A DNA stretch of 64,000 nucleotides from Leminorella richardii (GTDB taxonomy: Bacteria; Pseudomonadota; Gammaproteobacteria; Enterobacterales; Enterobacteriaceae). The notes beneath the pieces are model-generated. The model saw nothing but the letters and a program-made list of their open reading frames with translations. It made no database searches and was not told the DNA's origin. The stretch covers positions 2,999,001 through 3,063,000 of the forward strand of contig NZ_LS483470.1 of the NCBI RefSeq assembly GCF_900478135.1, written 5' to 3'. Both the position numbers and the translations under genes were made by a program. Within the stretch, counting starts at the first letter, position 1, and every line of letters begins with the position of its first letter. Shown in pieces: positions 1 through 8,953 of the stretch.

Positions 1-282
1 TTTTCGATAAAAAGAATACTTGTGAAACTATCTTTTGACGATAAAATAAATTACCAATAAATTCAATTAATTAAAATAAATGCAACTCTTTAATTATGAA
101 TAAATAATTCATTAAAGAATGAAATTAATATAATTACATAATCAAATAAATCAATTTTTAATAAACCAGTACAGAAAAAGAAAGATTGAAAAAACAGCTC
201 CATCGGGCGCTTGCCTGTTGTCAGTCGGGATTTCTTAGCCTAAAAATAAAGGTATCCATCCAAAAGTTTTGTCGGAGGAGCC
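1..282. other. AT-rich intergenic region at window start
   Basis: The first 280 bases are very AT-rich and carry no plausible reading frame. They probably contain the promoter region of the small gene that starts at 283, but I cannot single out a convincing -35/-10 pair. Such AT-rich DNA is a typical H-NS target; that is inference only. Confidence 0.4.
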
Positions 283-552
283 ATGTTTACGTTTGAGCAG
301 CTCATTGACGGTGTAAAGCGCAAAAAGGAGGACATCTTTCTACAATATGGTCGCCTATCCAGCGACAGAATGCTTATCGTCATGAGAAAGGATGATATGC
401 ACGAGCTGTTTAAGCTGCACTATCAAAACCGCCACACTCCACATCTGACGCTGACTCCCGGCTACATGCTGAAAATTATGGATATTAAAGTCATCACCGC
501 GCCGGAAGCGCTGCTAAAAGAACGGCTTTTTATGTTAACCGTGGTGGTATGA
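283..552 (+). CDS. small hypothetical protein
   Basis: An 89-residue protein that I do not recognise. It starts with MFTFEQLIDGVKRKK and has no signal peptide or clear membrane segment. The start is well supported by a strong ribosome-binding site (GGAGGAG, a few bases before ATG). It is followed after about 220 bases by a DUF1622 membrane protein on the same strand. The GC content is higher than that of the AT-rich DNA upstream, as expected for a real gene. No function can be proposed. Confidence 0.55.
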   Translation: MFTFEQLIDGVKRKKEDIFLQYGRLSSDRMLIVMRKDDMHELFKLHYQNRHTPHLTLTPGYMLKIMDIKVITAPEALLKERLFMLTVVV

Positions 553-773
553 GATGGCAGTGTGAAAAGCACACTTTAAAAAGAAAGTATTGAAAATATG
601 GAACTGCATTGTAAGAACAGTGTCTCTTATTCTGAAACGCTTACGCTAAGGCAACCCGTTATTAATAACAGCTATACGCCGCCGCGTATTCGTGCGATGC
701 TAGATCGTGCTCAAGGAGAGCGTGTTGAAGTCTTTTTTTTACCAGACATTTCATCAAACAAAGGGAACCTGAT

Positions 774-1199
774 ATGGTCACTATTCTACAGCTACTTGCT
801 GATATCATTAGTATTATCAGCATTTTTATTATCGCCTACGGCGCGATTGTCTCCATTATTACCTTCGTTCGTAACGAGCTTAAGCCTCGCTATGGCGCAT
901 TAAACGATCTCAGACCCGTTCGAGCGACTCTGAGCTCCTATCTTCTGCTCGGTATTGAAGTGCTAATCGCCTCGCTGATTCTCAAGACGATTTTAGAACC
1001 CAACTACAGCGCGCTGATTGTCCTAGGTGCTATCGTTGCAGTTCGCCTGCTGATGTCACTGTTCCTCAATCGAGAAATTGTCGATCTGGCTGCATTGCAG
1101 CAAAAAGAAGCGCTTCAGCCGACGTCTGCTGAAAAAGCAGCAGTTGAAGCAGAAGAGAAGATTATCGTTAGCAGCGAAGAAACTAAACACGCCCACTAG
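774..1199 (+). CDS. DUF1622 family membrane protein
   Basis: A 141-residue inner-membrane protein. The first segment (about residues 5-28) is hydrophobic and followed by positive residues. A second and third hydrophobic stretch lie near residues 60-76 and 81-101, and the charged C-terminal tail is rich in Glu, Lys and Ala. This layout and the N-terminal pattern match the DUF1622 family of small membrane proteins of unknown function. The start is preceded by AAAGGGA at a good distance. The gene ends about 100 bases before a convergent gene, with a shared terminator between them. Confidence 0.75.
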   Translation: MVTILQLLADIISIISIFIIAYGAIVSIITFVRNELKPRYGALNDLRPVRATLSSYLLLGIEVLIASLILKTILEPNYSALIVLGAIVAVRLLMSLFLNREIVDLAALQQKEALQPTSAEKAAVEAEEKIIVSSEETKHAH

Positions 1200-1240
1200 G
1201 CTGTTTTTTGGCTAAAACCAAAAGCGCAATGGCGATATTA

Positions 1241-1271
1241 AAAAGGCCACATCCCTAGGACGTGGCCTTTT
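1241..1271. terminator. bidirectional intrinsic terminator
   Basis: A stem formed by AAAAGGCCAC (1241-1250) and GTGGCCTTTT (1262-1271) lies between the convergent DUF1622 gene and the DUF3999 gene. The A and T runs at the ends let it work in both directions. Confidence 0.8.
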
Positions 1272-1296
1272 ATCATCAACGCCAAGCGTCAAACCG

Positions 1297-2724
1297 CTAG
1301 TCGCTGCGTTTACCCATCGCCTCTCGGGCAAGCTTTAGCGTAATCAGCCCTAGCCCGGCAACACCGGCAATCAGTAGTCCCCACAGGAGCCAGGTTTGCC
1401 AGCGCGCAGAGGCTTCCGCAGCCGATTCTGCCGTCAGGCGGGACTCGCCGCCCAGCGTCATTGTCGGACCTGCCTCAGCCGTATCCAGCCCTTCAACACC
1501 CGATGGCGGCATGGCCGCCGCAGGGATCATGCTGCCAAGCTCTATTGACGCATTATAGGCAATATTTGATCCCCAGGTTAAAAGATAGGGAGGATTTCCC
1601 TGCGCGTTAAAAATAACGTCAACACGCTCGCGTTCACCTTTTACCACTGGAGGCTCTTCGCCCCAGCTGCCGTTCACCGCCTTCACGCGAACGCTCTGCA
1701 CCAGTGATTTATTCAGAGCAAAGGGATCGGAAATTCGGTAACCGTCAGCGCTTTCAAGACGATAAATCACCGCGTTCGTCAAAGATCGCCACTCCCCGCC
1801 GGCCTTAGTGCGATACTCAACGTTGACGGGTAAAACGGTGTTGCTCTGCGCCGGCACAACGGACAGCGTCGAAAGCGGCTGAGGGCGCTTAAGCTGATAC
1901 ACGGCCTCACTTGCAGTGATCGATTCAACAGCAAACGGCACTTCCAGCGTGGCAACGCTCGAGTGTTCGACAATTGATATGGCCTTCGCTCCACTAATTG
2001 CAGGCGCTTTACCCTGACCGTCAGCGTTGACCACCAGCAGCCAGTAGAGGTCATTGCGGCTACTGTAGTCGTTATCAATATCGACATGGTTAAGCGTCAG
2101 GCGATCGTTTCCTGACAGCAAGTCCATCAGCGGCGCATTGCTGGCTCTCGGCCGCCAGTTTTTCAAATCCCGGCTACCGTAGACGGAAACCTTGGCCTGC
2201 CAGTTGGCGGGAGCCTGCTGCCAGTCAAGCACCAGCTGATTAAAGCCGTCTCCTTCTCTGGCGTGCTGGCTATCGTCGGCCTTTAACAGGTAGGTAGTTC
2301 CCATTTCCCGCCGATCGTCGCCGGGGTAGAGACTCACCTCCACGCCGTCAGCAGACTTCATCACCACCTTGCCCTCTTCACCGCGGTCTTTAGCGCCGGT
2401 AGACGTCACGCTTAGGGGAAAGACCTTCAGCGACTGCTCGTAGCGCTCGGTCTTTGCCGAGGAAACGGGAGAAAGCGCAAACGTCACTGCCTGCCCCGTA
2501 TGGTTAAACACTCTAACGTCACGCAAATCGCTCCGAGCGGTTTCAAAATAGACGCGATCCGGCAAAGGCAATCGGTAGAACGGCGCCGCAGAGTCGGTAG
2601 AAAGCTGAGCGCCCTGATAGAAATCCTGTGGCGTTAGCGCCGCCTCTTCTGCGGCTGCCGGAAAAATTGTCAGCAGCCCCACGGCGGTAAGGGCTGTCCA
2701 TAGTCCGTATTTAGCTGTTTTCAT
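1297..2724 (-). CDS. DUF3999 family exported protein
   Basis: A 475-residue envelope protein. It begins with a Sec signal peptide (MKTAKYGLWTALTAVGLL, ending near AAAEE), has a long periplasmic region of beta-rich character, and ends with one hydrophobic anchor (about WLLWGLLIAGVAGLGLITL) followed by a short positive tail. This matches the DUF3999 family. A longer upstream start is possible, but the start at 2724 places the signal peptide at the N terminus. It overlaps the 3' end of the upstream DUF2339 gene by 14 bases, so the two are translationally coupled; DUF2339-DUF3999 pairs are commonly adjacent in gram-negative bacteria. The function is unknown, and an envelope role is inferred from topology. 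Confidence 0.8.
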   Translation of the reverse strand: MKTAKYGLWTALTAVGLLTIFPAAAEEAALTPQDFYQGAQLSTDSAAPFYRLPLPDRVYFETARSDLRDVRVFNHTGQAVTFALSPVSSAKTERYEQSLKVFPLSVTSTGAKDRGEEGKVVMKSADGVEVSLYPGDDRREMGTTYLLKADDSQHAREGDGFNQLVLDWQQAPANWQAKVSVYGSRDLKNWRPRASNAPLMDLLSGNDRLTLNHVDIDNDYSSRNDLYWLLVVNADGQGKAPAISGAKAISIVEHSSVATLEVPFAVESITASEAVYQLKRPQPLSTLSVVPAQSNTVLPVNVEYRTKAGGEWRSLTNAVIYRLESADGYRISDPFALNKSLVQSVRVKAVNGSWGEEPPVVKGERERVDVIFNAQGNPPYLLTWGSNIAYNASIELGSMIPAAAMPPSGVEGLDTAEAGPTMTLGGESRLTAESAAEASARWQTWLLWGLLIAGVAGLGLITLKLAREAMGKRSD

Positions 2725-5548
2725 TTTGTGCCACACCTTCACGTTTCTGTTCCCGATTTGCCCCCTGACGAGGCGGCAGCGGTGAAAAATACCCAACAAC
2801 CAGCAGCAGCCCGGCAACGCCGAGGAACGCAACGGCACGAGCCAGCCCGCCGCCCTGTGCGCTATCTACCAGGAAGAGCTTGATGATAACCACGCCCAGC
2901 ACGCTTGCACCAGTAAACCAGAGCGCCCGACTGGCGATACGCACCGCGTAGACCATGCCGAGTAGCGCCACCAGCGTCCAAACGATGGCAAAGGTTGCCT
3001 GAATCAGGCGCGAAGCCCACAGGGTTTCCGGCCACCAGGCTACCTGCGCGTAATATGACAGTGCCCTTAACAGCATGCCGTTTATCCACCATGCGCCCAG
3101 ACCGACGACAGTCCACACTGCAATTTGGTTTATCTGCCCAGCGCGATCGTCCAGCGTCCCCTTCACGACCATACCCGGAAGGCGGGACACAGCGGCCTTC
3201 ATCCAGACATACACTGCGACAATGCCCAACCAGGCAGCCTCTTCCAGAGGGTTAACCAGCGGCAGGTAGCGCCAGAACGGGATTTGCCCGTCCATCAGGT
3301 TTCCGTATACCAGCAGCGCCAGTACGCTTAGCGCCAGAGGGGATGCGCCGAGCCAGTAAACGTTGCCAAACGAACTCATTGGCCACAGCCCTCGGCGGGC
3401 GAGTCCCCAAAGCGCCAGCAGCGGCAGAGATAGCACAACAACGCGCAAACTAAAGCGCCACTCGTCCATGCCCCAGGCCAGTCCGTCGATTTGCCAGAAT
3501 GCTTCACTGCCAATCAGTGCCAGCGCGATCCAAAACAGTGACAGGTGACCGCCCTTCACCAGCATTGAAGGAAGCAGGAGTACGGCCTCTCGCCGCAGTA
3601 GCCAGCCCATTGCCCCTATTGCGACCACCCAGCAGAGGTTCCATATTCCCGCTGCCAGTGGATGAGGCTCATAAGACAGCTGTATCAACAGCGCAATTCC
3701 TGCCATCGGCCACAGCAGCCAAGCGGCCTGCCGCAGCTCCGACCAGCCTAGCCTGCGACCACCTCGGTTCCAAACCAGTGCCGACAGAACAAAGCCCAGC
3801 AGATAAACCAGCGGTCGCCGTGAAGTAAAGCCATCTCCGTCGGCCAGAGCTGACAGTTCAATCAGCCACCAGCACCAAACGAGGATACCGCCAGTCAGTA
3901 AACCGAGGCTCATCACCTTCCACGGCAGGTTCTGAGGCCGGTAGCGGCGCCACAGCTCCGCAGAAACCAGCAGGCTTAAAGAAACCACTGCCAATCCCAG
4001 CAGCGGCATAGAGACTCCAAACGGATCGTACATATAGGCCACGCACTGGGAACCCAGACCAAAGGCCACTAGCCCACTGCCGCTGAGAGATAGACCCCGC
4101 TGCTTTTGCAGCAGTCCGAACCACAGGATCGCCACGCCCTCCAGCGACCAGGCCAGCGCCGTCCACTGTGCTGACAGCGCCAGCGGGATAGCCAGCGTAA
4201 CAAAGCCACCTCCCAGTGCCAGAAAGCCAATAGCCATACGCTTGCCCATCTCAGGGAAGCGCCGCAGCGTCCACCAGGCCATTGTCAAATAGAGCAGACC
4301 AAAGCCGAGAGCTGAGAACGCCGCACCAAACGCCCAGTGTTCCGTAATGGCGTACTGCATGGCGAATCCAACCAGCGGCGGGCCAAAGACCAGCGGCGCG
4401 TCGATCGCCATATGCTGTTTCATTCGGTGCTTTACGGCAAACAGCTCCGCCAGCAGGCCGAACAGGATCAGGTTCGCCAGCAAAAACAGCTGGCAGGAGA
4501 GGTAGTGCTCAGGGCGATAGTATTCTGCGCCCCACATAGCCGCCACGCCAAAGGTAAAGGCAAAGCCGACCAGATTCAGCGCTCGCCACGACTGCCAGAT
4601 GCTGACGGCCACAATGCCGCAGGAAATCAGCAGGTAGTAGGAAAACAGCGCAACGTGGTTGCCAGAGCCAGTGGAAAGCAGTATTGGCGACAGGTAGCCG
4701 CCGATGCTGGCAAGCATGGCTAAACTCAGTGCCCGCTGCATAACGGCCAGCGCGACGCTGGCGGCACAGATAACCAGCATCAGCCCGAAGGCAAAGGCGT
4801 GCGGCACCAGCGCATACAGCCGGAAAGCGGCAAAGGTCGTAATATAGAGCGCCCCGATGGCGCCACCCTGCAAAATTAGCGCATAGAGAGCCTGCTTATG
4901 GCGCAGACGCCAGCCTAGCCCCAGCAGAACAATGCTCACCAGCGCGGCGCTGGCCAGTCGGAGCTCGATGGGGAACATGTCCCGCTCAATAGTATATTTC
5001 AGCAGATAGGCGATGCCGAAAAACAGCAGCAGGATGCCCAGCTTAGCCACGGGATTCTCTTTAAACATCCAGTGAATAATGGAGCTGAAGGGATCCGGTG
5101 CATTCGCCTTATCGACTTCTTGTCGCCTAGCGGCGGGCGTCGAAGCCGTTACCGGCGTTGAAGGAGGTTCAACATTGGCTTTCTTTGCTACCAGTGCCGA
5201 CTCGTCAGGCGCAGAAGCCACTGTTTCTGGCGTTTTCTGAGCAATGCCGGGCGGAGCCAGAGGCGCCACTGGCTCTGCCGTTACGATTGTCGGCGTGGCG
5301 GTAGCAGAAGCTGTCGGTGTGGTAAGGGCACTTTGCCGCTGCGGTTCACTCGGTTTTTCCGCGCTCAGCTTTTCAACATTCCCTGCCGTAAAGGACGCCA
5401 GCGTCTTGTTGAGCGCGTCTATCTGCGCCTTAAGTCGATTAACTTCATCTCGAGCCTGAGCGCTGCGGCTAAGCGCGACCAGCGCCATTATCGGCGCAGC
5501 GAGCACCGCCAGAATGATAAGTAAACCAAGAAGAACTAATCCATCCAT
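2711..5548 (-). CDS. DUF2339 family polytopic membrane protein
   Basis: A 945-residue inner-membrane protein. The N-terminal helix (residues about 3-25) is followed by a short coiled-coil-like stretch (RDEVNRLKAQIDALNKTL), a low-complexity Pro/Ala/Thr region (about 60-150), and then more than twenty hydrophobic segments running almost to the C terminus. This architecture is that of DUF2339. It is the first gene of a two-gene unit with the DUF3999 protein. The family function is not established; size and topology would fit a transporter or an envelope-assembly factor, which is speculation. Confidence 0.8.
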   Translation of the reverse strand: MDGLVLLGLLIILAVLAAPIMALVALSRSAQARDEVNRLKAQIDALNKTLASFTAGNVEKLSAEKPSEPQRQSALTTPTASATATPTIVTAEPVAPLAPPGIAQKTPETVASAPDESALVAKKANVEPPSTPVTASTPAARRQEVDKANAPDPFSSIIHWMFKENPVAKLGILLLFFGIAYLLKYTIERDMFPIELRLASAALVSIVLLGLGWRLRHKQALYALILQGGAIGALYITTFAAFRLYALVPHAFAFGLMLVICAASVALAVMQRALSLAMLASIGGYLSPILLSTGSGNHVALFSYYLLISCGIVAVSIWQSWRALNLVGFAFTFGVAAMWGAEYYRPEHYLSCQLFLLANLILFGLLAELFAVKHRMKQHMAIDAPLVFGPPLVGFAMQYAITEHWAFGAAFSALGFGLLYLTMAWWTLRRFPEMGKRMAIGFLALGGGFVTLAIPLALSAQWTALAWSLEGVAILWFGLLQKQRGLSLSGSGLVAFGLGSQCVAYMYDPFGVSMPLLGLAVVSLSLLVSAELWRRYRPQNLPWKVMSLGLLTGGILVWCWWLIELSALADGDGFTSRRPLVYLLGFVLSALVWNRGGRRLGWSELRQAAWLLWPMAGIALLIQLSYEPHPLAAGIWNLCWVVAIGAMGWLLRREAVLLLPSMLVKGGHLSLFWIALALIGSEAFWQIDGLAWGMDEWRFSLRVVVLSLPLLALWGLARRGLWPMSSFGNVYWLGASPLALSVLALLVYGNLMDGQIPFWRYLPLVNPLEEAAWLGIVAVYVWMKAAVSRLPGMVVKGTLDDRAGQINQIAVWTVVGLGAWWINGMLLRALSYYAQVAWWPETLWASRLIQATFAIVWTLVALLGMVYAVRIASRALWFTGASVLGVVIIKLFLVDSAQGGGLARAVAFLGVAGLLLVVGYFSPLPPRQGANREQKREGVAQNENS

Positions 5549-5719
5549 AGGACGTCATCCTGAATATAAGAGAAGCCCAGTGTTGCAGGAAACCACGCGT
5601 TGCGCTACCTCTGCTGGCGTAAATATAGCTCTGCAAATATTTACCAATTGTAAGTTTTTATCAAATAGCGTCGCAAAATCCTAATGTGTAGCTGCCCAGC
5701 ATACAGCCCAATAGCCCCT

Positions 5720-6526
5720 CTACTCTTCGTTCGTATGGCTAAAGCTTCCTTCGGCGACGCCCTCTCTCCAGTAGTTCACTAAATAGATACGATCGCGAGG
5801 AATATCGCCTCGATCTATCAAACGACGCCTTAGGGCTTTTGCCAATCCGCACTCCATGCCGCCCCACACCAGTGGCTCTTCATCGGGTAAAAATACCGTC
5901 GATACCGCAGCATTCACCAGCTGGCTCTTCTCCCCTGCACGTCGGATAAGCCATACCACTTCAACACCTTCAGGGGCGATTAGATCGGTGATTTCTTCTT
6001 CATCCGCGACTTCAATTATCGCTCTGCCCTTCGCGCGCTCCGGCAGAACGTTCTCCAGCGTATAGGCAATTGCCGGCAGCGCTGAGCGATCGCCGACGAA
6101 CAGCGTCCACTGGCCGCTATAGGTGACACGACCGCCCGGCCCCCAGATACCGATCCTGTCACCCGCTTTCGCATTTTTCGCCCATGAAGACGCTACGCCG
6201 CCCTCGTGACGTACAAAGTCTATCGTCAGCCGCTGGTGCTGTTCATCGTAGTGACGCAGACTGTATGTGCGAAGCGTCGGGCGTTCTCCTTCCGGCCAGA
6301 CGAGTCGCCCAAGTTCGGCGTCAAATGCAGGCCATAGCAGGCAGTCTACTCCCTTAGGCGGGAACATCAGCTTTAGGTGAGGGCCAAGAATAGAGCGGTC
6401 GATCTCCAGCGACGCAAGCTCCGCGCCGCCGAGAACGACTCTGTAAAAGCCGCCGTTAAGCGGATAAGCCTCAACAACGCAAAGTTCACGCTGGTTGTCG
6501 GCGCGTTTAGGAGGGCAAGATGACAT
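5720..6526 (-). CDS. siderophore-interacting protein, NADPH-dependent ferric reductase family
   Basis: A 268-residue cytoplasmic flavoprotein of the SIP/YqjH/ViuB family. These enzymes reduce ferric siderophores with NAD(P)H and FAD so that iron is released in the cytoplasm. The FAD-binding motif is visible as RTYSLRHYD (about residues 86-94), followed by DFVRHEGGVASSWA and a C-terminal NAD(P)H-binding SIP domain ending with RIYLVNYWREG. Start ATG at 6526 is preceded by GAGG. A Fur-box-like sequence lies directly upstream at 6562-6581, so iron-repressed expression is likely. It stands alone as a transcription unit; the next gene upstream on this strand is a DMT exporter. Confidence 0.85.
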   Translation of the reverse strand: MSSCPPKRADNQRELCVVEAYPLNGGFYRVVLGGAELASLEIDRSILGPHLKLMFPPKGVDCLLWPAFDAELGRLVWPEGERPTLRTYSLRHYDEQHQRLTIDFVRHEGGVASSWAKNAKAGDRIGIWGPGGRVTYSGQWTLFVGDRSALPAIAYTLENVLPERAKGRAIIEVADEEEITDLIAPEGVEVVWLIRRAGEKSQLVNAAVSTVFLPDEEPLVWGGMECGLAKALRRRLIDRGDIPRDRIYLVNYWREGVAEGSFSHTNEE

Positions 6527-6561
6527 AGGGAAGCCTCAGTCGCGATCGGTAAGAGCAATAT

Positions 6562-6581
6562 GATAATTGATAATAATTATC
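6562..6581 (-). promoter_or_regulatory. Fur box
   Basis: The sequence GATAATTGATAATAATTATC matches the Fur consensus (GATAATGATAATCATTATC) closely on both strands. It sits about 35 bases upstream of the siderophore-interacting protein start, the position expected for iron-dependent repression. Confidence 0.75.
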
Positions 6582-6614
6582 GTTTGCAAACTGAGTGCAC
6601 GTTTGGACTATTCC

Positions 6615-7511
6615 CTATGTTGTGGAGACCTCGCGCTTTCTGGGAGGCAGGCTGACGACAATCAGTGCCAGGATCACACAGAGAATACCGGCTGCCTCAT
6701 ACGAGTTTGGCCGCTCGCCCAGCAGCCACCATGACAGCAGCGCGCCGCAGATCGGCACGGCCAGCGCCCCCATTCCCGCCACAGCAGCGGGCAAATTTTT
6801 CAGAATAAACATCCACAGTACCCAGGCCACCGCGGTGCCCAGCACAGCGTTAAACAGCAGACCACCCCACATGTAAGGATGCCATTCGATAGGGCGACTG
6901 TGTGTCACAAACGCAATAACCACCAGCACCAGCGCTCCCCACACCATCTGCCAAGTGGTCAGCGACAGCAGGTCGGTTTGATAGCGAATGTACAGGCGCT
7001 TGGCGTAAATGGCGCTTGCCCCCCAGAAAAAACCTGAACACAAAGCCAGCAGAGAGCCGATAATTCCACTGTTTATCTTCCACGGCTGAAGGATCAGAAC
7101 CATGCCGCAAACGGCAATCCCGGTCGCCAGATACTGCACTTTTCTCAGGCGCTCTTTCAGAAACAGAGCGGCCATCAGGATCACCCAGAAAGGCATGGTG
7201 TAGGTCAAAATAGCGACTTTACCCGCGCCGCCGTTTACCAGCGCCCACTGGGAAAAGCCGACCATGCCTGCTGTCTGCAATAGCCCAATAATAAAAGTCG
7301 GCAGCAGTGGCGGCGGCTTCATACCGCGGTTGCGCACTTTAAGCACCAGCAAAAGCAGAACCGCCCCCAGTGAACAGCGCATGGCGGCGAAATCAAAGGC
7401 GCCCACGTAGGGCAGCACAGACTTCATGACGATCCAGCCGTATCCCCAAATACCGGTCAGGCAGACGAGCGCAAGCAGCGCAGAAACGTTAAGCTTCAAA
7501 GGTAAAAACAT
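6615..7511 (-). CDS. DMT superfamily (EamA) exporter
   Basis: A 298-residue membrane protein with ten predicted hydrophobic segments arranged as two EamA repeats (about residues 12-140 and 155-290). This is the layout of the RhaT/YdcZ/EamA drug-metabolite exporters, which usually expel amino acids or metabolites. The substrate cannot be read from sequence. The C terminus is basic (PPRKREVSTT). Its start is 21 bases downstream of the stop of the HhH gene, so the two are probably cotranscribed. A second EamA protein is present at 27404-28255. Confidence 0.8.
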   Translation of the reverse strand: MFLPLKLNVSALLALVCLTGIWGYGWIVMKSVLPYVGAFDFAAMRCSLGAVLLLLVLKVRNRGMKPPPLLPTFIIGLLQTAGMVGFSQWALVNGGAGKVAILTYTMPFWVILMAALFLKERLRKVQYLATGIAVCGMVLILQPWKINSGIIGSLLALCSGFFWGASAIYAKRLYIRYQTDLLSLTTWQMVWGALVLVVIAFVTHSRPIEWHPYMWGGLLFNAVLGTAVAWVLWMFILKNLPAAVAGMGALAVPICGALLSWWLLGERPNSYEAAGILCVILALIVVSLPPRKREVSTT

Positions 7512-7532
7512 CCATTCAACAAGAAATACACA

Positions 7533-7781
7533 CTAGCGCGGCGCGCTTTCTTCTTCGCGTTTAGCCAGCGCGATAAGGCCTTCAATAGCGCCTCGCGCCT
7601 GCGGGCTGTTGTGCCAGCAGGTGGAGCCCATCATATCGGCGATTTGTTTGGTAACCTGTGAGGTCTCGGCCATTGCCAGCTGAGACAGTGAAGAAAAGCC
7701 AATTTGCTCCAGGCGAGATATCACCGTAGCGCCCACGCCCTTCACTGCCAGCATGAGGGATTTCTCCCGTTCGGAAAACAT
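7533..7781 (-). CDS. small helix-hairpin-helix domain protein
   Basis: An 82-residue protein. The central part, LAVKGVGATVISRLEQIGFSS, reads as a helix-hairpin-helix motif (VKGVGATVISRLE) like those that bind DNA non-specifically; similar small proteins are annotated as pathogenicity-locus or TfoX-C-like proteins. ATG at 7781 is preferred because AGGAG stands five bases upstream; a GTG two codons earlier would overlap that ribosome-binding site. It probably forms a unit with the EamA exporter downstream. The role is unknown. Confidence 0.6.
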   Translation of the reverse strand: MFSEREKSLMLAVKGVGATVISRLEQIGFSSLSQLAMAETSQVTKQIADMMGSTCWHNSPQARGAIEGLIALAKREEESAPR

Positions 7782-7966
7782 CGCCACTCCTATTAATTAG
7801 TTACGGCTGTGTCATAAAAGGGGACAAAACGTCAGCCTGAAAGCTTAAGTCATCCCATTAATAAATCAAGGAGAGAACGCGGCAATCGCACTTAATGTGT
7901 GTGATAAAACAGGCAGCGTTTTTTTACGCTTTTCGTGAGGTAGGTCAAAGGTTTTACTCGATAATC

Positions 7967-7997
7967 AATTGTTCATTGATGTATCATATGAACAATT
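7967..7997. promoter_or_regulatory. palindromic operator upstream of the tpi-like gene
   Basis: AATTGTTCAT and ATGAACAATT form a perfect 10-base inverted repeat separated by 11 bases, with a further TGAT/ATCA pair inside. The ATGAACAA half resembles the GAACAAA half-sites seen near the SorC-family regulator gene and upstream of rpiB, so it is a candidate operator for that regulator. Confidence 0.6.
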
Positions 7998-8067
7998 TTA
8001 CAAATAAAGACAAGCAGTACTAACGCCTCAACCCCAATGCCTCAATACTCATGCCCAGAGGACTATG

Positions 8068-8850
8068 ATGAAAAAGACGCTTATCGGCACCAGTTGGAAA
8101 ATGAACAAAACGCTGGCTGAAGCCATGGCGTTTTGCCAGACGCTGGAAACCTTTATTCCCACCCTGTCAGAACGCATTCAGCCTTTTATTATTCCCTCCT
8201 TCACCTGTGTGCGCGACGTCTCGACCTATGTGGCCAAGAATAACGTTCGCTGCCTGACCGGTGTGCAGAACATGCACTACGAAGATCAGGGTGCCTTTAC
8301 TGGGGAAGTCTCTCCGCTGATGGTCAAAGACGCAGGGGCTCTCTTGGTCGAAATGGGTCACTCCGAACGGCGGGAGTTCTTCGGCGAAACAGACTTAACG
8401 GTACAGAAAAAAGCCAATGCGGCACTTAAGCACGGCCTGCGCCCGCTTATCTGTATCGGCGACAGCGCGCAGGACATGGCTTGGGGTACTTCGGCAGAAA
8501 CTGTCGTTAAGCAGATGAAGGCCGCCCTGTTTGGCATTACGCCAATGCAGGCCGAGCAGGTGATTATTGCCTATGAGCCTATTTGGGCCATTGGCGAAGG
8601 CGGCACCCCCGCAACGCCCGAACAGGCACAGGCAGTTCACGAACGCCTGCGAGCCGCGCTAGTGGAACTCTACGGAGCAGATACCGCCGAGCGCATTCCA
8701 CTGCTTTACGGCGGCAGCGTTAATCCGGGCAACGCGGTTTCCTTACTCGCTCGTCAGGATATCGACGGTCTGTTCATCGGTCGCTCAGCCTGGCAGGCGG
8801 AAGGCTTCTGCAATATTTTACGCCTTGCTGAAGGCTATCTGACGGCCTGA
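8068..8850 (+). CDS. eryH: triose-phosphate isomerase family, EryH/LerI type (L-erythrulose-1-phosphate isomerase)
   Basis: A 260-residue TIM-barrel isomerase. The TIM catalytic residues are all present: Lys in SWKMN, His in MGHSERR, and Glu in AYEPIWAIG. It departs from housekeeping TpiA at the first motif, where Asn of NWKMN is Ser, and in loop 6, where the usual G-T-G is E-G-G. These features and sequences such as GTSWKMNKT and NIDGLFIGRSAW-like ends are those I recall for Brucella EryH, which converts L-erythrulose 1-phosphate to D-erythrulose 4-phosphate. ATG at 8068 lies six bases after AGAGG; ATG at 8065 is an alternative. It is transcribed alone from a promoter with a perfect inverted repeat and ends in a strong terminator. 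Confidence 0.8.
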   Translation: MKKTLIGTSWKMNKTLAEAMAFCQTLETFIPTLSERIQPFIIPSFTCVRDVSTYVAKNNVRCLTGVQNMHYEDQGAFTGEVSPLMVKDAGALLVEMGHSERREFFGETDLTVQKKANAALKHGLRPLICIGDSAQDMAWGTSAETVVKQMKAALFGITPMQAEQVIIAYEPIWAIGEGGTPATPEQAQAVHERLRAALVELYGADTAERIPLLYGGSVNPGNAVSLLARQDIDGLFIGRSAWQAEGFCNILRLAEGYLTA

Positions 8851-8862
8851 TACCTCAAAAAG

Positions 8863-8900
8863 AAAGCGCGCCGTAGAGTCTTCCCTCGGCGCGCTTTTTT
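8863..8900. terminator. intrinsic terminator between convergent genes
   Basis: AAAGCGCGCCG (8863-8873) pairs with CGGCGCGCTTT (8887-8897) and is followed by a T run. It ends the isomerase transcript and, given the A run on the other side, may also serve the convergent epimerase operon. Confidence 0.85.
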
Positions 8901-8953
8901 ACGTCTTTACGCTAGATTAACTGCACAATCTCAAAAGCATGACTTCAACGGCG

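Noticed and set aside
598..903. A 101-residue reading frame on the plus strand
   Set aside because: It overlaps the well-supported DUF1622 gene by 130 bases in another frame and has only a weak ribosome-binding site; its end is a shadow of the membrane protein.
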